This document shows positions 14,604-15,469 of a DNA stretch of 15,469 bases, one piece after another (the stretch's first letter is position 1; each line of letters begins with the position of its first letter). Under the pieces are notes generated by a model, which was not told the origin of the DNA, did no database searches, and saw only the letters and a program-made list of their open reading frames with translations. Made by a program: the position numbers and the translations under genes. This stretch comes from a bacterium. GTDB taxonomy: Bacteria; Planctomycetota; Planctomycetia; Pirellulales; Pirellulaceae. Location of the stretch: the NCBI GenBank assembly GCA_030432015.1, contig JAUIHJ010000084.1, positions 1 through 15,469 of the forward strand. Direction: 5' to 3'.

Positions 14604-15469
14604 ATGATTCGAAAAACGCTGGGCCGAACGGGGCTCGAGGTGACCCAACTGGGATACGGCACCATGGGGATTCGCGGGCCGCGTACGTGGGGTGTCCGCG
14701 TCGTGAGCGAAGCTGCCGCCGCTGAGTTCCTCAACGCCGTCCTCGATGCCGGCATCAATTTCATTGATACATCGCCCGACTATGGACTCAGCGAGCAGCG
14801 AATTGGCCAGGCGATTGGTGATCGTCGGAGCGAATACTATTTGGCGACAAAATGCGGCTGTGCCTACACGCAACACGAGGATCACCTGGAAATAGACCAT
14901 GTTTGGAAACCGGATGTCGTCCGCCGTAATATCGAGACAAGCCTCGAGCGGCTGCGAACGGATTACGTCGACCTCTTGCAATTTCACGGCGGCGACGCGG
15001 AAACTCTGGAGCGCGAGGGATTGATCGACCTGCTAATCCGCTATCGTGAGCAGGGGATGACCAGGTTTATCGGCGCTTCGAGTTCACTTCCGCATCTGCC
15101 GGCACTGATCGACCTTGGCGTCTTCGATACGTTTCAGATTCCTTATTCATGTCTGGCACCGCAGCATCACGATTTGATCACGCGGGCAGCAGCGGCGGGG
15201 GCCGGGATTATTGTTCGTGGAGGGATTGCCCACGGCGGTCCCGATGCGGAAATTCAACGGCCCGCCCTGAATGACGTCTGGCAGCGCGCTGGGCTCGATG
15301 AACTACTGCCGGTCGGCATGTCGCGTTCCGAGTTGATCTTGCGGGCGACGATTTCGCATCCGCATTGCCACACCACGATCGTCGGCACCTGCAATCCGTC
15401 GCACCTGGCCGAAAATCTCGCCGCGGTATCCCTGGGCCCGCTGCCCAGCGATCTCTACCAGCAAATCGT
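14604..15469 (+). CDS. aldo/keto reductase, cut off at the window edge
   Basis: At least 288 codons are visible and the frame is open to the right edge, so the 3' end is missing. The family reduces carbonyls with NADPH in a (beta/alpha)8 barrel. The start MIRKTLGRTGLEVTQLGYGT is characteristic. The catalytic tetrad is intact: D55 and Y60 in FIDTSPDYG, K83 in LATKCG and H128 in LLQFHGG. Later segments include FIGASS, FDTFQIPYSCLAP and TIVGTCNPSHLAENL, the last typical of the cofactor-binding end. The ATG has AGGA 11 nt upstream. The gene is divergent from the uvsE fusion gene and shares its upstream region. The natural substrate cannot be inferred. I translated this frame by hand from the sequence. 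Confidence 0.92.
   Translation, partial: MIRKTLGRTGLEVTQLGYGTMGIRGPRTWGVRVVSEAAAAEFLNAVLDAGINFIDTSPDYGLSEQRIGQAIGDRRSEYYLATKCGCAYTQHEDHLEIDHVWKPDVVRRNIETSLERLRTDYVDLLQFHGGDAETLEREGLIDLLIRYREQGMTRFIGASSSLPHLPALIDLGVFDTFQIPYSCLAPQHHDLITRAAAAGAGIIVRGGIAHGGPDAEIQRPALNDVWQRAGLDELLPVGMSRSELILRATISHPHCHTTIVGTCNPSHLAENLAAVSLGPLPSDLYQQI

Noticed and set aside
14361..14987. Minus-strand 208-residue frame
   Set aside because: It is antisense to the aldo/keto reductase, whose catalytic tetrad is complete.

Overview
The window looks like chromosomal DNA of a Planctomycetota bacterium, probably Pirellulales-like. This is inferred from gene content: a tandem DUF1080 (3-keto-disaccharide hydrolase) protein, an exported S1-type sulfatase, a PQQ-like beta-propeller with a multi-helix membrane tail, and GC-rich codon use. 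No marker gene fixes the taxon. I see no rRNA, tRNA, CRISPR array, integrase or intact insertion sequence.

Layout: 1-235 is a leader with a degenerate palindrome and an 11-bp tandem repeat. 236-1561 (+) encodes an exported protein with two DUF1080 domains. 1562-1813 lies between convergent genes and is packed with inverted repeats. From 14279 down to 1814 all genes are on the minus strand. In transcription order they are: a UvsE (UVDE) endonuclease fused to a GIY-YIG nuclease domain; an exported sulfatase; a beta-propeller membrane protein overlapping the sulfatase stop as ATGA; a Rep/PcrA-type helicase with a lysine/arginine-rich tail; a YhaO/SbcD-like phosphoesterase-fold protein that has lost most metal-binding motifs; and a YhaN/SbcC-like ABC-type ATPase with a membrane hairpin and a 176-residue, extremely acidic tail. 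A divergent aldo/keto reductase starts at 14604 and runs off the right edge.

How the genes may work together: four of the six minus-strand genes belong to DNA-repair or DNA-processing families, with the sulfatase/propeller pair placed between them. The nuclease-like and ATPase genes are 45 bp apart and very probably form one complex. The helicase is 162 bp upstream of them on the same strand. The most unusual points are the UVDE-GIY-YIG fusion, the apparently catalytically degenerate SbcD-like partner of an intact ATPase, and the oppositely charged tails on helicase and ATPase. The sulfatase, propeller and DUF1080 protein fit the polysaccharide-degrading lifestyle typical of planctomycetes.
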